DNA of 50,230 nt, from the NCBI GenBank assembly GCA_002773795.1, contig PFAD01000015.1, positions 114,353-164,582 on the forward strand, read 5' to 3'. Shown here piece after piece: positions 41,955 to 50,163 of the stretch. The notes beneath the pieces were generated by a model. It was not told the origin of the DNA and made no database searches. It was given only the letters and a program-made list of their open reading frames with translations. Within the stretch, counting starts at the first letter, position 1, and every line of letters begins with the position of its first letter. A program made the translations under genes and the position numbers. This stretch comes from Chlamydiae bacterium CG10_big_fil_rev_8_21_14_0_10_42_34. GTDB lineage: Bacteria; Chlamydiota; Chlamydiia; Chlamydiales; SM23-39.

Positions 41955-43541
41955 TTAGTCTTCGTCTTTTGCGTCGGCAATCAACGCTTCTGACAAGAGG
42001 ACGATTCCTGCCATTGAAACCGCGTGCGTTAAGCTACTCTTAACCACTTTTGCAGGATCAATTACGCCACATTTAAGGAGGTCTTCTACTTTTTCGCTCA
42101 ATGCGTTAAATCCAAAGCTCTTTTCTTTGCCGAGCACTTCGTTCAGAACGATAGAACTATCAAAGCCTGTGTTTGTGATGATTTGCTTAAATGGTGCCTC
42201 ACATGCCTTTAAGAGGATTTGTGCACCCACCTGTTCTTCTTTAGAAAGCTTTAGTTCTGTGCAGGCTCTACTTGCTCTTAAGAGAGCAACACCGCCACCC
42301 GGAACGATTCCCTCTTCGAGGGCTGATCGGGTAGAGTTGAGGCTATCTTCGTACATCTGTTTTTTCTTTTTCATTTCAGATTCAGTTGGTGCGCCCACTT
42401 TAATCACGGCAACCCCACCTTGCAGCTTCGCTTTTCGCTCTTCTAGCTTTTCTTTATCGTAGTTCGATGTTGTGTTTTTAAGCTCAGCATCGATTTGTGC
42501 AATGCGTGCTTTCATCTCAGTTTCGCTTCCCTTACCACCGACAACAGTTGTTTTTTCCTTGTCGACGATGATTTGATCTGCGCTTCCTAAAACATCAGCT
42601 CCTGCATCGCGTAAAATGAGCCCTTTTTCTTCTGTTACAAGTGTTGCACCTGTTAAGATTGCGATATCTTCAAGGATGCTTTTGCGTCTGTCGCCAAATG
42701 CTGGCGCTTTCACAGCTGCCACCTTGAGAGTACCGCGCAATTTATTCACAACGAGTGTTGAAAGTGCATCTCCTTCGATATCATCTGCGATAATGAGAAG
42801 CTCTTGTCCAGTTGTTGCAATATGTTGCAAGATCGGGAGAAGCTCTTGAGCCGAGCTGATTTTTTTATCAGTGACGAGGATGCTTGGGTTTGTCATTTCG
42901 ACGATGAGCTTTTCAGCATTCGTTGCAAAGTATGAGCTCAAGTAGCCTCTATCAAATTGCATCCCTTCGACAAGCTCAATGGTCGTTTCGGTTCCTTTGC
43001 CCTCTTCAATGGCCACAACTCCAGTTTTGCCGACCTTATTGAAGCACTCTGCGATTTTCTCGCCGATTTCTACATTGCCAGATGCGCTTACAGATGCAAT
43101 GTTGCGGGTGTCTTCAGGCTTTGATACAGCCAAAGAGATCGCGTCGATTTCTTTGAGGACAGTTTCAAGAGCTTTGTCCATACCACGCTTAATGGAGATG
43201 GGGTTGGCACCTGAGGCGATGTTTTTAATGCCACCTTGAACGAGCGCGCGCAATAAGACGATACCTGTTGTTGTTCCATCGCCCGATTTTTCTTTAATTT
43301 TAGCAGCGACCTCTTTCCCCATGGCAACGCCCATGTTGAGAAAGGTATCTTTTAATTCGACGTCTTTTGCAATGCTATTGCCGTCGCTTGTGATTGTTGG
43401 GGATCCCCAGCTTGTTTGTAAACCAACATTGCGCCCTTTGGGCCCCAATGTAATGCAGACCACATCAGCCAATTTGTCAATTCCATCGCGCAGGGCATTT
43501 CGCGCGTTTTCTTCAAAAACAATTTCTTTTGGGTTTGTCAT
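41955..43541 (-). CDS. groEL: GroEL-family chaperonin, paralogue in the groEL3 (CT755) position
   Basis: A 528-residue chaperonin subunit. It keeps VCITLGPKGRNV, TITSDGNS with Asp53, KEKSGDGTTTG, AVKAPAFGDRRKSILEDIA (contiguous pieces AVKAPAFGD and RRKSILEDIA), GGVAVIKVGA, the YEDSLNSTR Asp and GIVPGGGVALL, so ATP hydrolysis is likely. It lacks the Gly-Gly-Met-rich C-terminal tail (ends IADAKDED) and has no groES next to it. Position before murF/mraY matches groEL3 of C. trachomatis (CT755), one of several chlamydial paralogues; the main groESL operon is presumably elsewhere. A GAGG ribosome site sits 8 bases before the ATG and a strong terminator follows. No CIRCE element is visible upstream. 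Confidence 0.92.
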   Translation of the reverse strand: MTNPKEIVFEENARNALRDGIDKLADVVCITLGPKGRNVGLQTSWGSPTITSDGNSIAKDVELKDTFLNMGVAMGKEVAAKIKEKSGDGTTTGIVLLRALVQGGIKNIASGANPISIKRGMDKALETVLKEIDAISLAVSKPEDTRNIASVSASGNVEIGEKIAECFNKVGKTGVVAIEEGKGTETTIELVEGMQFDRGYLSSYFATNAEKLIVEMTNPSILVTDKKISSAQELLPILQHIATTGQELLIIADDIEGDALSTLVVNKLRGTLKVAAVKAPAFGDRRKSILEDIAILTGATLVTEEKGLILRDAGADVLGSADQIIVDKEKTTVVGGKGSETEMKARIAQIDAELKNTTSNYDKEKLEERKAKLQGGVAVIKVGAPTESEMKKKKQMYEDSLNSTRSALEEGIVPGGGVALLRASRACTELKLSKEEQVGAQILLKACEAPFKQIITNTGFDSSIVLNEVLGKEKSFGFNALSEKVEDLLKCGVIDPAKVVKSSLTHAVSMAGIVLLSEALIADAKDED

Positions 43542-43560
43542 TTGTAATCCTCAGTGAGAT

Positions 43561-43746
43561 GGTATTTGCGGGTGTATCCGCATAACTTTTTTCATGATCT
43601 TTAAGCAAATCATACTCAAAATTAACCATTTGCGTTCTTGTAAATAGCCTTTGGCTATTCGCTACGACCGAACAAAAGGCTAATTTTGAGCAGATTTTTC
43701 TTAAATTTCATAGGTAAAAAGTTGTGCGGGCACACCCGATATTTGC
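43561..43746. repeat. About 185-bp imperfect inverted-repeat element upstream of groEL
   Basis: Left arm 43563-43627 and right arm 43678-43746 are near-complementary for about 65 bases; shared pieces are CGGGTGT, CCGCA, AACTTTTT, TTTAAG and CTCAAAATTA. The 50-base centre contains another perfect hairpin AATAGCC-TTT-GGCTATT (43653-43669). It occupies nearly the whole groEL-rsmI gap and codes for nothing. It could be a MITE-like element or a structured leader. Confidence 0.75.
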
Positions 43747-43789
43747 TTGTTGCAAGTAGCTTACTGAAAACAGGGACAAGTTTCTAGTA

Positions 43790-44578
43790 TTATTCTTTGT
43801 GGAACTTGTTGTAGACGTCTCTTTTGGGAATGTCTTTCATTTTTGCAGCTTGTTTGATCGCCTCTTTAAGTGTGAGACCGTGCAGATCTTGTAACATTTG
43901 AACGAGCTCTTCAAGGGATAAGTCATCGGGAATTTTGCCTGCCTCAATGACTAAAACAATTTCCCCTTTGGGTGGATGGGCTTCATAGTAAGCTAAAATT
44001 TCAGAACAAGGGCCCCGTTTACACTCTTCAAAGGTTTTGGTCATCTCTCGAACCACGGCCACACGCCTTTTTCCGTCGATGAGTTTCAACGTCTTTACAA
44101 TCCGCTCCGGACTCTCAAATGCGACTGTGGTTCCTGGATAGCCCATCGCAAATTTTAGCTCTGATTCCGGCTTTTTATCTAAAAAGCCGAGGAACTGAAA
44201 TCTGCTCGTATCAAATCCAGACATCACCAAAGCTTGGATCACGCTGCAAGGCCCAGGGATTGCGCTTACCTGAATGCCTTTGTTTAGACATGCATCGACC
44301 AAAATTTGGCCTGGGTCGTTGATACAAGGGGTGCCTGCATCAGAAATAAGGGCTAATTGCTTGCCCATTTCAAGGTCTTCTAAGATCCGATCAAGCGCTT
44401 GTTTTTCTTTAAATTTATGGTAAGAGATCAGTTTCGATTTTATTCCGTAACGGTCGAGTAGAATTGAGCTGCGCCGCGTATCTTCACAGAGGATGATATC
44501 GCAAGAGGCTAGAGCATCCAGGGCTCTTTGCGAGATGTCTTCTAGATTGCCAATGGGTGTTGCGATAACAAATAACAA
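43790..44578 (-). CDS. rsmI: 16S rRNA 2'-O-ribose methyltransferase RsmI
   Basis: A 262-residue SAM-dependent enzyme that methylates C1402 of 16S rRNA. Typical sequences are VIATPIGNLEDISQRAL at the N-terminus, ILCEDTRRSSILLDRYGI, LISDAGTPCINDPG, AIPGPCSVIQALVMSG and REMTKTFEE. The frame extends to a GTG at 44611, but this lies in the 3' end of tRNA-Cys, so I place the start at the TTG 44578, giving the family's usual short lead before ATPIGNL. The start is the least certain part of the call. Not adjacent to groEL in C. trachomatis as far as I recall. Confidence 0.9.
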   Translation of the reverse strand: MLFVIATPIGNLEDISQRALDALASCDIILCEDTRRSSILLDRYGIKSKLISYHKFKEKQALDRILEDLEMGKQLALISDAGTPCINDPGQILVDACLNKGIQVSAIPGPCSVIQALVMSGFDTSRFQFLGFLDKKPESELKFAMGYPGTTVAFESPERIVKTLKLIDGKRRVAVVREMTKTFEECKRGPCSEILAYYEAHPPKGEIVLVIEAGKIPDDLSLEELVQMLQDLHGLTLKEAIKQAAKMKDIPKRDVYNKFHKE

Positions 44579-44602
44579 AGATTTTACTCTGATTAGGGGA
44601 AA

Positions 44603-44674
44603 AGGTGGCACTCGGATTCGAACCGAGGAATGGAGGCTTTGCAGGCCTCTGCCTTACCACTTGGCTATGCCACC
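44603..44674 (-). tRNA. tRNA-Cys (anticodon GCA)
   Basis: Minus-strand cloverleaf with acceptor GGTGGCA/TGCCACC, D arm GCCAAGTGGTAAGGC, anticodon arm GAGGC-CTGCAAA-GCCTC (anticodon GCA), and T arm CTCGG-TTCGAAT-CCGAG. The discriminator base is T73, as expected for cysteine. CCA is not encoded. It lies 24 bases before the chosen rsmI start. Confidence 0.95.
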
Positions 44675-44731
44675 GGAATGCGAACTATTATGCAGTAAGG
44701 GGCTTAAGAGGTCAATTATTTAAATTGAGGA

Positions 44732-44753
44732 AAGAACCTGTGGATAGGTTCTT
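44732..44753 (-). terminator. Hairpin at the end of the USP/macro gene
   Basis: AAGAACCT (44732-44739) and AGGTTCTT (44746-44753) pair perfectly around a 6-base loop and overlap the stop codon. On the minus strand only TTTC follows, so termination may be weak. Confidence 0.5.
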
Positions 44754-47433
44754 AAGTTACGTTGCTTGTAAGACCTTTCCAAGCCCAAGTCAGCCACCCA
44801 TCATTTTCTGTTTGGGGTGATTGGGGCTGAACGCTTCCCTTTGAGGGCGAAGGACTCACGGACTTAGGTGCCGACTTTACTTCGACAGTAAGGGTAATCT
44901 TTTTGAAACGTTGTATGACTTTCCAAATATTTATCTTTGATGCGAGGTCTTGTAAGCTCTCAGGGAGGATGAACTGAATTGTCACAGGGGATGCTCTCTT
45001 ATTTTTATCATAGGTCTTTAGAAAAGCGCGTAGAGCCTTGCGTCTGGTTGTGTCGGTTAGCTTTTGATTTTTTTCGTCTAAATAGTTTTCTTCTTTAATT
45101 GCATAGGTAGCTAGTTCTTCATTATCTCGAGCATCTGAGGTGAAGTCAAAAGTGATCGATTGTTTACTTGAGTTCACAGCGGTAGCTAATTTGTCGAAGA
45201 GGACTTGGCCGAGATATTTGTTCTCTTCTTGTTTGACATCATCATTTTGCACTTCATTAGCTTGTTCCGCTTTTTGGCCCTGAATTTTGTCGTACTGCTC
45301 TTTTGCTAAAGCAATTTCAATTTTTTCTAGGGGATGGATGTCGTCTTTGTGTTTTTCGGCATAAGCCTGAATTACTTGTAGTAAGGCGTTGTATGTATCA
45401 AGGACTTCCATCCCTTCAGGAATTGTAAAGGAGATTTGTTTAAGTTTTTGTTTCTGTGCAAGTTCAAGTGATTTATTTGTTAAGTCTTGTAGGTTAGAAA
45501 GAGCATCCTCAGCTTTTGGATTAAAGACAGCATGTAAAATTTTTGTAGGACCTTTTAAGCCTGTTGCCTCTGATGCGACGATATCCGCAGAAGAGAACCA
45601 ATTCCCATAGCTAAATTTACCTTCAGGATTAATGAAAGCGGTGGCTTTTTGGGTTCGTAATCTTGTGATTTCATCATGTAGTTGCGCATTTTTGAAAATC
45701 GAAGTTTCTTTATCTAAGGTGTCGTTTGTGAAGTTAACAATTGCTCCTGGGCGCGTTGTGATGTCGCCAGTTCCCATAGAAACTGTTGTATTTTTATGTT
45801 GAGAACTTTCCTCGTTTTCTAGATTGGTTGACTGTGAATCGATTGTTTTTTGAGCCGGGGTGATCCCTTTTTTATTATAGGTGTAAAAGTATCCTGTTTT
45901 TGCAGCGGCTAAAAAGTCCTCTTTTGTTACAGGTGTTGATTTAGCGTCGTTAACTTGCCAAAATTGGTCGCCATTTCGGAGGTAAGTCACATAGTGACCA
46001 TTTCCAGTTCCATTCCCAAGATGGGCGCTGAAACTCATAAGATCGTATTCGGTCGTTTCTTTTTTATCTGCCCCATAAATGTTTCCTGAAAGTTTTAGGT
46101 CCAGATTTGCCTGAACAGGTGTCGTAATTTTGGTTCCGTTCATACTGTTTCTGTTGACATGGACGAAAAATACGTTTGGAGCTTGTGTAAAGGTGTCTTT
46201 TTTGTGGATACGTGTAACTTGCGTTTCAGTTCCAGGAATATTTGTCGTTGGATTTTCTTTTGAAGGTTCTAGGTCTTCATAGAGTTGCTTATTTAAGAGG
46301 GCTTCAATGCTTTGATTTTGTTTAGGGAGAACTACTTTTTGCGCAAGTTGGGGTGTTTCTGTAGTTGGTGCTATCCATTGTTCTGTTCCTTTATCATCTA
46401 GGTAGCTCCAGCTCGATTGGATCTGTGCGCTGAGTAAAGAATCTTTTTCGATCCTTAGATCTTCTTGAAGGAGTGTGAGGGCCTCTGTTGGATCTTCTTG
46501 GCCATTTTCTGAAAGCTTTCCTTTTAGGTGATTTCTTAAGTCTGATAGGTCGAGTGGTTCTTGTGCTGATGGATATTGCTCTAATAGTGTTTTTAGAGGG
46601 TGAGGCTTTCCACCTACATCTTGAATAACACCTTCTTTAAGCAGTTCTTGGCGGATAAGCGGGTTACTTGCCCAAGATTGAACGGCTGATGCTAAATAGC
46701 ATGAGTTTCCGATATTTTTAAATCCTGCAGGGCGAAATTCTGTTGGCGCCGACTTTTCAGTTTGTTGAGGAGCATTTCTGTATACTTTTAGGCGATCGTC
46801 TTGCGCTAATTTCGTTAGAATATTTTGTGGCGTCATTTCACTGATGATCTCGGATAGCGCTTTGGCCTCAACTGTTTCAATCCTTAATGGTTCGGTGATA
46901 TAACCTCTGTCGATCATCTCTTCAATAGACTGTTCTTCCGGGTTGTACGTTTTATTTGTGTCGGGAATAAATGCGGTATAACCGTTTTCAGTAAAGATAA
47001 AGCTAAAGTCAGCACCAGGTCTAATTTTGCCACCCTCTTTTAAATTTGCTTTGAGGTCTTGCAAAAATAAGTCTCGGTGTTGTTCAACAGCTTTGTTAAG
47101 TGCATCTATGCTTGAGCCTTTTTGGAAAGGAAGGTCAAGGGTAAATTTGTATCGTTTGCCGCACCAGTAAATGCTCGATTCGTGGTGGTGGACATTTTCG
47201 TGGTCGTTTCCTAGCAATCTTCCTTGAGCATGGGCCTCTTTGGCTGCGGGATCGTCAGTGCTTTCGACTACAGAAATTTGTGTAACTGCGCAACGCGTTG
47301 GGTTCAGTGGAGCTGTGACGGTGGGGAGGGGGGTCGGACGCGGCGATTGCGGTAATGGGGCAGAATGATTCGATGCAGGTGCACTGCTCTGATCGATTGA
47401 AGAAGTGCTTGTTGATGGTGTTATTGTTGTCAT
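44752..47433 (-). CDS. Probable secreted effector: USP/C19-type deubiquitinase with macro-like domain
   Basis: An 893-residue protein. Residues 1-60 are Ser/Thr/Pro-rich and disordered with no signal peptide, as in type III effectors. Residues about 235-520 form a ubiquitin-specific-protease core: GFKNIGNSCYLASAVQSW (Cys box, Cys245), GQEDPTEAL, VFFVHVNRN, and NGHYVTYLRNGDQFWQVND (His480, with Asn495/Asp496), then DFLAAAKTGYFYTY. Residues about 553-716 match a macro domain: TGDITTRPGAIVNFTN, ADIVASEATGLKGPTKILHAVF (two parts: ADIVASEATGLKG and KILHAVF), LKQISFTIPEG, KIEIALA. Residues 740-855 form another alpha/beta segment. The tail is again Ser/Pro-rich. The ATG at 47433 fits the promoter at 47462-47490; the frame opening at 47490 would start inside its -35 box. 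Predicted to cut ubiquitin and perhaps bind or remove ADP-ribose in the host. Confidence 0.85.
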   Translation of the reverse strand: MTTITPSTSTSSIDQSSAPASNHSAPLPQSPRPTPLPTVTAPLNPTRCAVTQISVVESTDDPAAKEAHAQGRLLGNDHENVHHHESSIYWCGKRYKFTLDLPFQKGSSIDALNKAVEQHRDLFLQDLKANLKEGGKIRPGADFSFIFTENGYTAFIPDTNKTYNPEEQSIEEMIDRGYITEPLRIETVEAKALSEIISEMTPQNILTKLAQDDRLKVYRNAPQQTEKSAPTEFRPAGFKNIGNSCYLASAVQSWASNPLIRQELLKEGVIQDVGGKPHPLKTLLEQYPSAQEPLDLSDLRNHLKGKLSENGQEDPTEALTLLQEDLRIEKDSLLSAQIQSSWSYLDDKGTEQWIAPTTETPQLAQKVVLPKQNQSIEALLNKQLYEDLEPSKENPTTNIPGTETQVTRIHKKDTFTQAPNVFFVHVNRNSMNGTKITTPVQANLDLKLSGNIYGADKKETTEYDLMSFSAHLGNGTGNGHYVTYLRNGDQFWQVNDAKSTPVTKEDFLAAAKTGYFYTYNKKGITPAQKTIDSQSTNLENEESSQHKNTTVSMGTGDITTRPGAIVNFTNDTLDKETSIFKNAQLHDEITRLRTQKATAFINPEGKFSYGNWFSSADIVASEATGLKGPTKILHAVFNPKAEDALSNLQDLTNKSLELAQKQKLKQISFTIPEGMEVLDTYNALLQVIQAYAEKHKDDIHPLEKIEIALAKEQYDKIQGQKAEQANEVQNDDVKQEENKYLGQVLFDKLATAVNSSKQSITFDFTSDARDNEELATYAIKEENYLDEKNQKLTDTTRRKALRAFLKTYDKNKRASPVTIQFILPESLQDLASKINIWKVIQRFKKITLTVEVKSAPKSVSPSPSKGSVQPQSPQTENDGWLTWAWKGLTSNVT

Positions 47434-47461
47434 ATTAGCCGTTTTAAGTTTATTACATATA

Positions 47462-47490
47462 ATTATAAAATATTTACTATTTAAAATCAA
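47462..47490 (-). promoter_or_regulatory. Strong sigma70-type promoter of the USP/macro gene
   Basis: On the minus strand TTGATT (47490-47485), a 17-base spacer and consensus TATAAT (47467-47462), within an AT-rich block. Predicted transcription starts about 22 bases before the ATG at 47433. Confidence 0.7.
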
Positions 47491-47601
47491 TTAATTTAAA
47501 AATTGGCAGTATTGTGTATGTTGCTTGTGCTTAGCTACTTGTATACAATGGTTGCGCCCATTTTAGAAAAAGGGGTATACATTTTAGCTCCTGGAGGGTG
47601 T

Positions 47602-48933
47602 ATGAGAAACATTTCAATCAAAGTGATTGCGCAGTTTTTCGAGGTTCCTTGTGAATGTGATTCTCAAGTGACTGGTTATCAAATTGATAGCAGGCTTGTC
47701 GGCGATGGGGAGCTGTTTTTTGCTCTCAAAGGGGCTAAGGTTGACGGTCATAAGTACTTAAGTGATGCGAAGATGCGAGGGGCCATTGGGGCTGTCGTTT
47801 CGACGGATTATTCGGGTCCTGATTTTGGGCTTGTTTTACTGCCGGTTGACGATGTTGTCAGCTCTTTGCAAAGCCTCGCTCGGCACTTTATGGAGGAGTG
47901 TAAGGCTCAAGTTATTGGGATAACAGGGTCTTTAGGCAAGACGACGACGAAGGATTTTATCGCGACTCTTTTGGAGGGGAAATTCAAGGTGGGGAAGACC
48001 CATCTAAATTACAACACGAAGCTTACCTATCCGATCACTTTGCTCAATAGGACAGGGGACGAGGATGTGTTGGTGGTAGAGCTTGGGATGTCGGAGCCGG
48101 GAGATATTGGGAGGCTTTTGCAGATTGCAGCGCCTGATATTGCTGTATTGACCAAGGTTGCGTTGGTACACGCTGCATTTTTCCCCGGAGGCATTGCTGA
48201 AATTGCCCAGGGAAAAGGGGAGATTTTTTCCCATCCAAAGACAAAAAAGAAGATTTTTCATCATGGACTCTACGAGTATCCTGAGGTGATAGCGGGTATT
48301 TCGGGAGAAAAGATTAGTTTTTCGATGGAAGACAGAACTGCTGATTATTTTCTTTCGAGTGAAAATTTTGTCGACGAGAGGGGGGTTAGAGCTTATCAAT
48401 TTGATCCGCCTTATAAGCAAGCGCATGTGCTTCACAACTTTTTAGCAGCAGTAAGTGTCGCAAGAGTGATGAAGGTGCAGTGGGATGAGATCAATGCGAG
48501 GGTTCCTTTTTTACAATTGCCGAAGATGCGATTTGAGCAGTATGAAAAAGATGGAGTGATCTTTGTTAACGATGCCTATAATGCAAACCCCGACTCGATG
48601 AAAGCGGCTCTTTCAAACATGCCAGAGCCGAAAGAGGGGTGTAAGAGGATCGCTGTTTTGGGGATGATGGTTGATTTGGGACCCAACTCCGAAGAGATCC
48701 ACCGAGATGTGGGGCGATTTGCCCAAAAATATGTGGATCATCTCCTTGTGATGGGCGATGCTGCCACTCCGATATATGAAGCGTTTCAGGAGGTAAAAAA
48801 ACCTGCGGAGCGATTCGTTCAATTTAATGAACTTGCTAAGACGCTAAAAGGGATTATGAGCCCGGGTGATGTAGTGCTTGTGAAAGCCTCTCGAGCGGTG
48901 CAAATGGAACAACTTTTCAACTTGATGACGTGA
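47602..48933 (+). CDS. murF: UDP-N-acetylmuramoyl-tripeptide--D-alanyl-D-alanine ligase
   Basis: A 443-residue cytosolic ligase that adds D-Ala-D-Ala to the UDP-MurNAc-tripeptide. It has the substrate loop GYQIDSRLVGDGELFFAL, the P-loop GITGSLGKTTTKDF, VVELGMSEPGDI, HNFLAAVSVARV, and NDAYNANPDSMKAAL (asparagine/aspartate of the third domain). The ATG at 47602 follows GGAGGG at close spacing; the upstream frame to 47503 adds a hydrophobic stretch not found in MurF and is rejected as start. mraY begins one base after the stop. Matches CT756 by position next to groEL3. Confidence 0.95.
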   Translation: MRNISIKVIAQFFEVPCECDSQVTGYQIDSRLVGDGELFFALKGAKVDGHKYLSDAKMRGAIGAVVSTDYSGPDFGLVLLPVDDVVSSLQSLARHFMEECKAQVIGITGSLGKTTTKDFIATLLEGKFKVGKTHLNYNTKLTYPITLLNRTGDEDVLVVELGMSEPGDIGRLLQIAAPDIAVLTKVALVHAAFFPGGIAEIAQGKGEIFSHPKTKKKIFHHGLYEYPEVIAGISGEKISFSMEDRTADYFLSSENFVDERGVRAYQFDPPYKQAHVLHNFLAAVSVARVMKVQWDEINARVPFLQLPKMRFEQYEKDGVIFVNDAYNANPDSMKAALSNMPEPKEGCKRIAVLGMMVDLGPNSEEIHRDVGRFAQKYVDHLLVMGDAATPIYEAFQEVKKPAERFVQFNELAKTLKGIMSPGDVVLVKASRAVQMEQLFNLMT

Positions 48934-48934
48934 C

Positions 48935-50137
48935 ATGCTGTTATTTTTACTCGAATGGCTCTCTTCGATGCACTATAAAGCGCCAACCGCTTTTACCTAT
49001 TTTTCTACACGGATGATTTTAGCGGCCGCTACAGCTCTTCTTGTGACCATTTTTTTAGGGCCTCGCTTTATTAAAAAGCTCTATGAAATGAAAATTGGAC
49101 AAGCGATCCGAAGCGTGGAAGAAGTGCCCCTTTTAGCTGAACTTCATGGGAAGAAAAAAGATACGCCTACGATGGGTGGAATTTTGATTCTTTTTGCGAT
49201 GGCTGTATCGCTTGTTTTATGGATGGATTTGCGCAATGTTTTTACGTGGATTTTGCTTTTAGCCACTCTAGTTTTAGGTCTTTTAGGAGCAGCAGATGAT
49301 TACTTAAAGTTGAAGTATAAAAACAGTAAGGGGTTAAAGGCGCGTAAAAAGCTGGCGATTCAGGTGGGGTTTTCGGCGTTGGTCGCACTTTATCTATTGG
49401 TGCCTTGCTTTTCTAACGCCATTTCGGGGAAGAAATTTTTCAAGCAGCCTGTGGCAAAAGAGCAGATTGTGACGGGAAAAAGGATCTTCACAAGCACTTT
49501 GTCGATGGAGCAATATTCAAAGCAGTTTTATCTCCCTTTTTTCAAAGATCCGGTGCTAGATTTTTCGACAGGAATCGCTTTTTTATTCATTATTTTTGTG
49601 ATCACAGGGGCCTCAAATGCGGTGAATTTAACCGATGGGCTCGATGGATTAGCTGCTGGGTGCTTGGTGATGGTCTCGATGGTATTGGCTTTATTTGCCT
49701 TCCTTTCAAATCACATCGATTTGGCTCGCTACTTGAATATTTTATATCTTGAGGGCAGTGGTGAAATTGCCGTTTACCTTTTTGCGATGGCAGGGGGAGC
49801 TCTTGGATTTTTGTGGTATAATGGATATCCGGCGCAAGTGTTTATGGGAGATACTGGCTCTTTGGCCCTTGGAGGAGTTCTTGGTGTCTCTGCTGTGCTC
49901 CTGAGAAGAGAAGTGGTTTTAGCTATTGCGGGGATCATTTTTGTGGCGGAGGCGTTATCTGTCATTTTGCAAGTATTGAGTTATCGGTATCGGAACAAAA
50001 AACGGGTCTTTCTATGTGCTCCTTTGCATCACCATTTTGAGTACAAGGGGTGGCCTGAGACAAAAGTTGTGATTCGCTTTTGGATTATTAGTTTGTTATT
50101 TGCAATCATTGCTGTGGCGTCTCTTAAGCTCCAATAA
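48935..50137 (+). CDS. mraY: Phospho-N-acetylmuramoyl-pentapeptide transferase
   Basis: A 400-residue integral membrane enzyme that makes lipid I from UDP-MurNAc-pentapeptide and undecaprenyl phosphate. Ten helices are predicted. The catalytic and binding motifs are KKDTPTMGGILIL, GAADDYLKLKYKNSKGL (two Asp), NAVNLTDGLDGLAAG, FMGDTGSLALGG and PLHHHFEYKGW. Compared with the 360-residue norm it has an extra 35-40 residues in an extracytoplasmic loop (about 165-200, FFKQPVAKEQIVTGKRIFTS), also seen in proteobacterial and chlamydial forms. With murF and uppP this completes lipid II cycle genes in the window. In chlamydiae murD would be expected further right, outside the window. Confidence 0.96.
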   Translation: MLLFLLEWLSSMHYKAPTAFTYFSTRMILAAATALLVTIFLGPRFIKKLYEMKIGQAIRSVEEVPLLAELHGKKKDTPTMGGILILFAMAVSLVLWMDLRNVFTWILLLATLVLGLLGAADDYLKLKYKNSKGLKARKKLAIQVGFSALVALYLLVPCFSNAISGKKFFKQPVAKEQIVTGKRIFTSTLSMEQYSKQFYLPFFKDPVLDFSTGIAFLFIIFVITGASNAVNLTDGLDGLAAGCLVMVSMVLALFAFLSNHIDLARYLNILYLEGSGEIAVYLFAMAGGALGFLWYNGYPAQVFMGDTGSLALGGVLGVSAVLLRREVVLAIAGIIFVAEALSVILQVLSYRYRNKKRVFLCAPLHHHFEYKGWPETKVVIRFWIISLLFAIIAVASLKLQ

Positions 50138-50163
50138 AAAAAACACTGAAAGAAAAAGATTGA

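Noticed and set aside
43542-43789. CIRCE heat-shock operator upstream of groEL
   Set aside because: No TTAGCACTC-N9-GAGTGCTAA or near match is visible; the inverted repeat there is of a different kind.
44579-44611. N-terminal extension of RsmI from the GTG at 44611
   Set aside because: It starts inside the acceptor arm of tRNA-Cys and adds residues not typical of the family.
47434-47490. 19-residue hydrophobic N-terminal extension of the USP/macro protein
   Set aside because: It would begin in the -35 box of a near-perfect promoter; the ATG at 47433 gives a typical effector-like N-terminus.
47503-47601. 33-residue hydrophobic extension of MurF
   Set aside because: MurF is cytosolic, and a GGAGGG site directly precedes the ATG at 47602.
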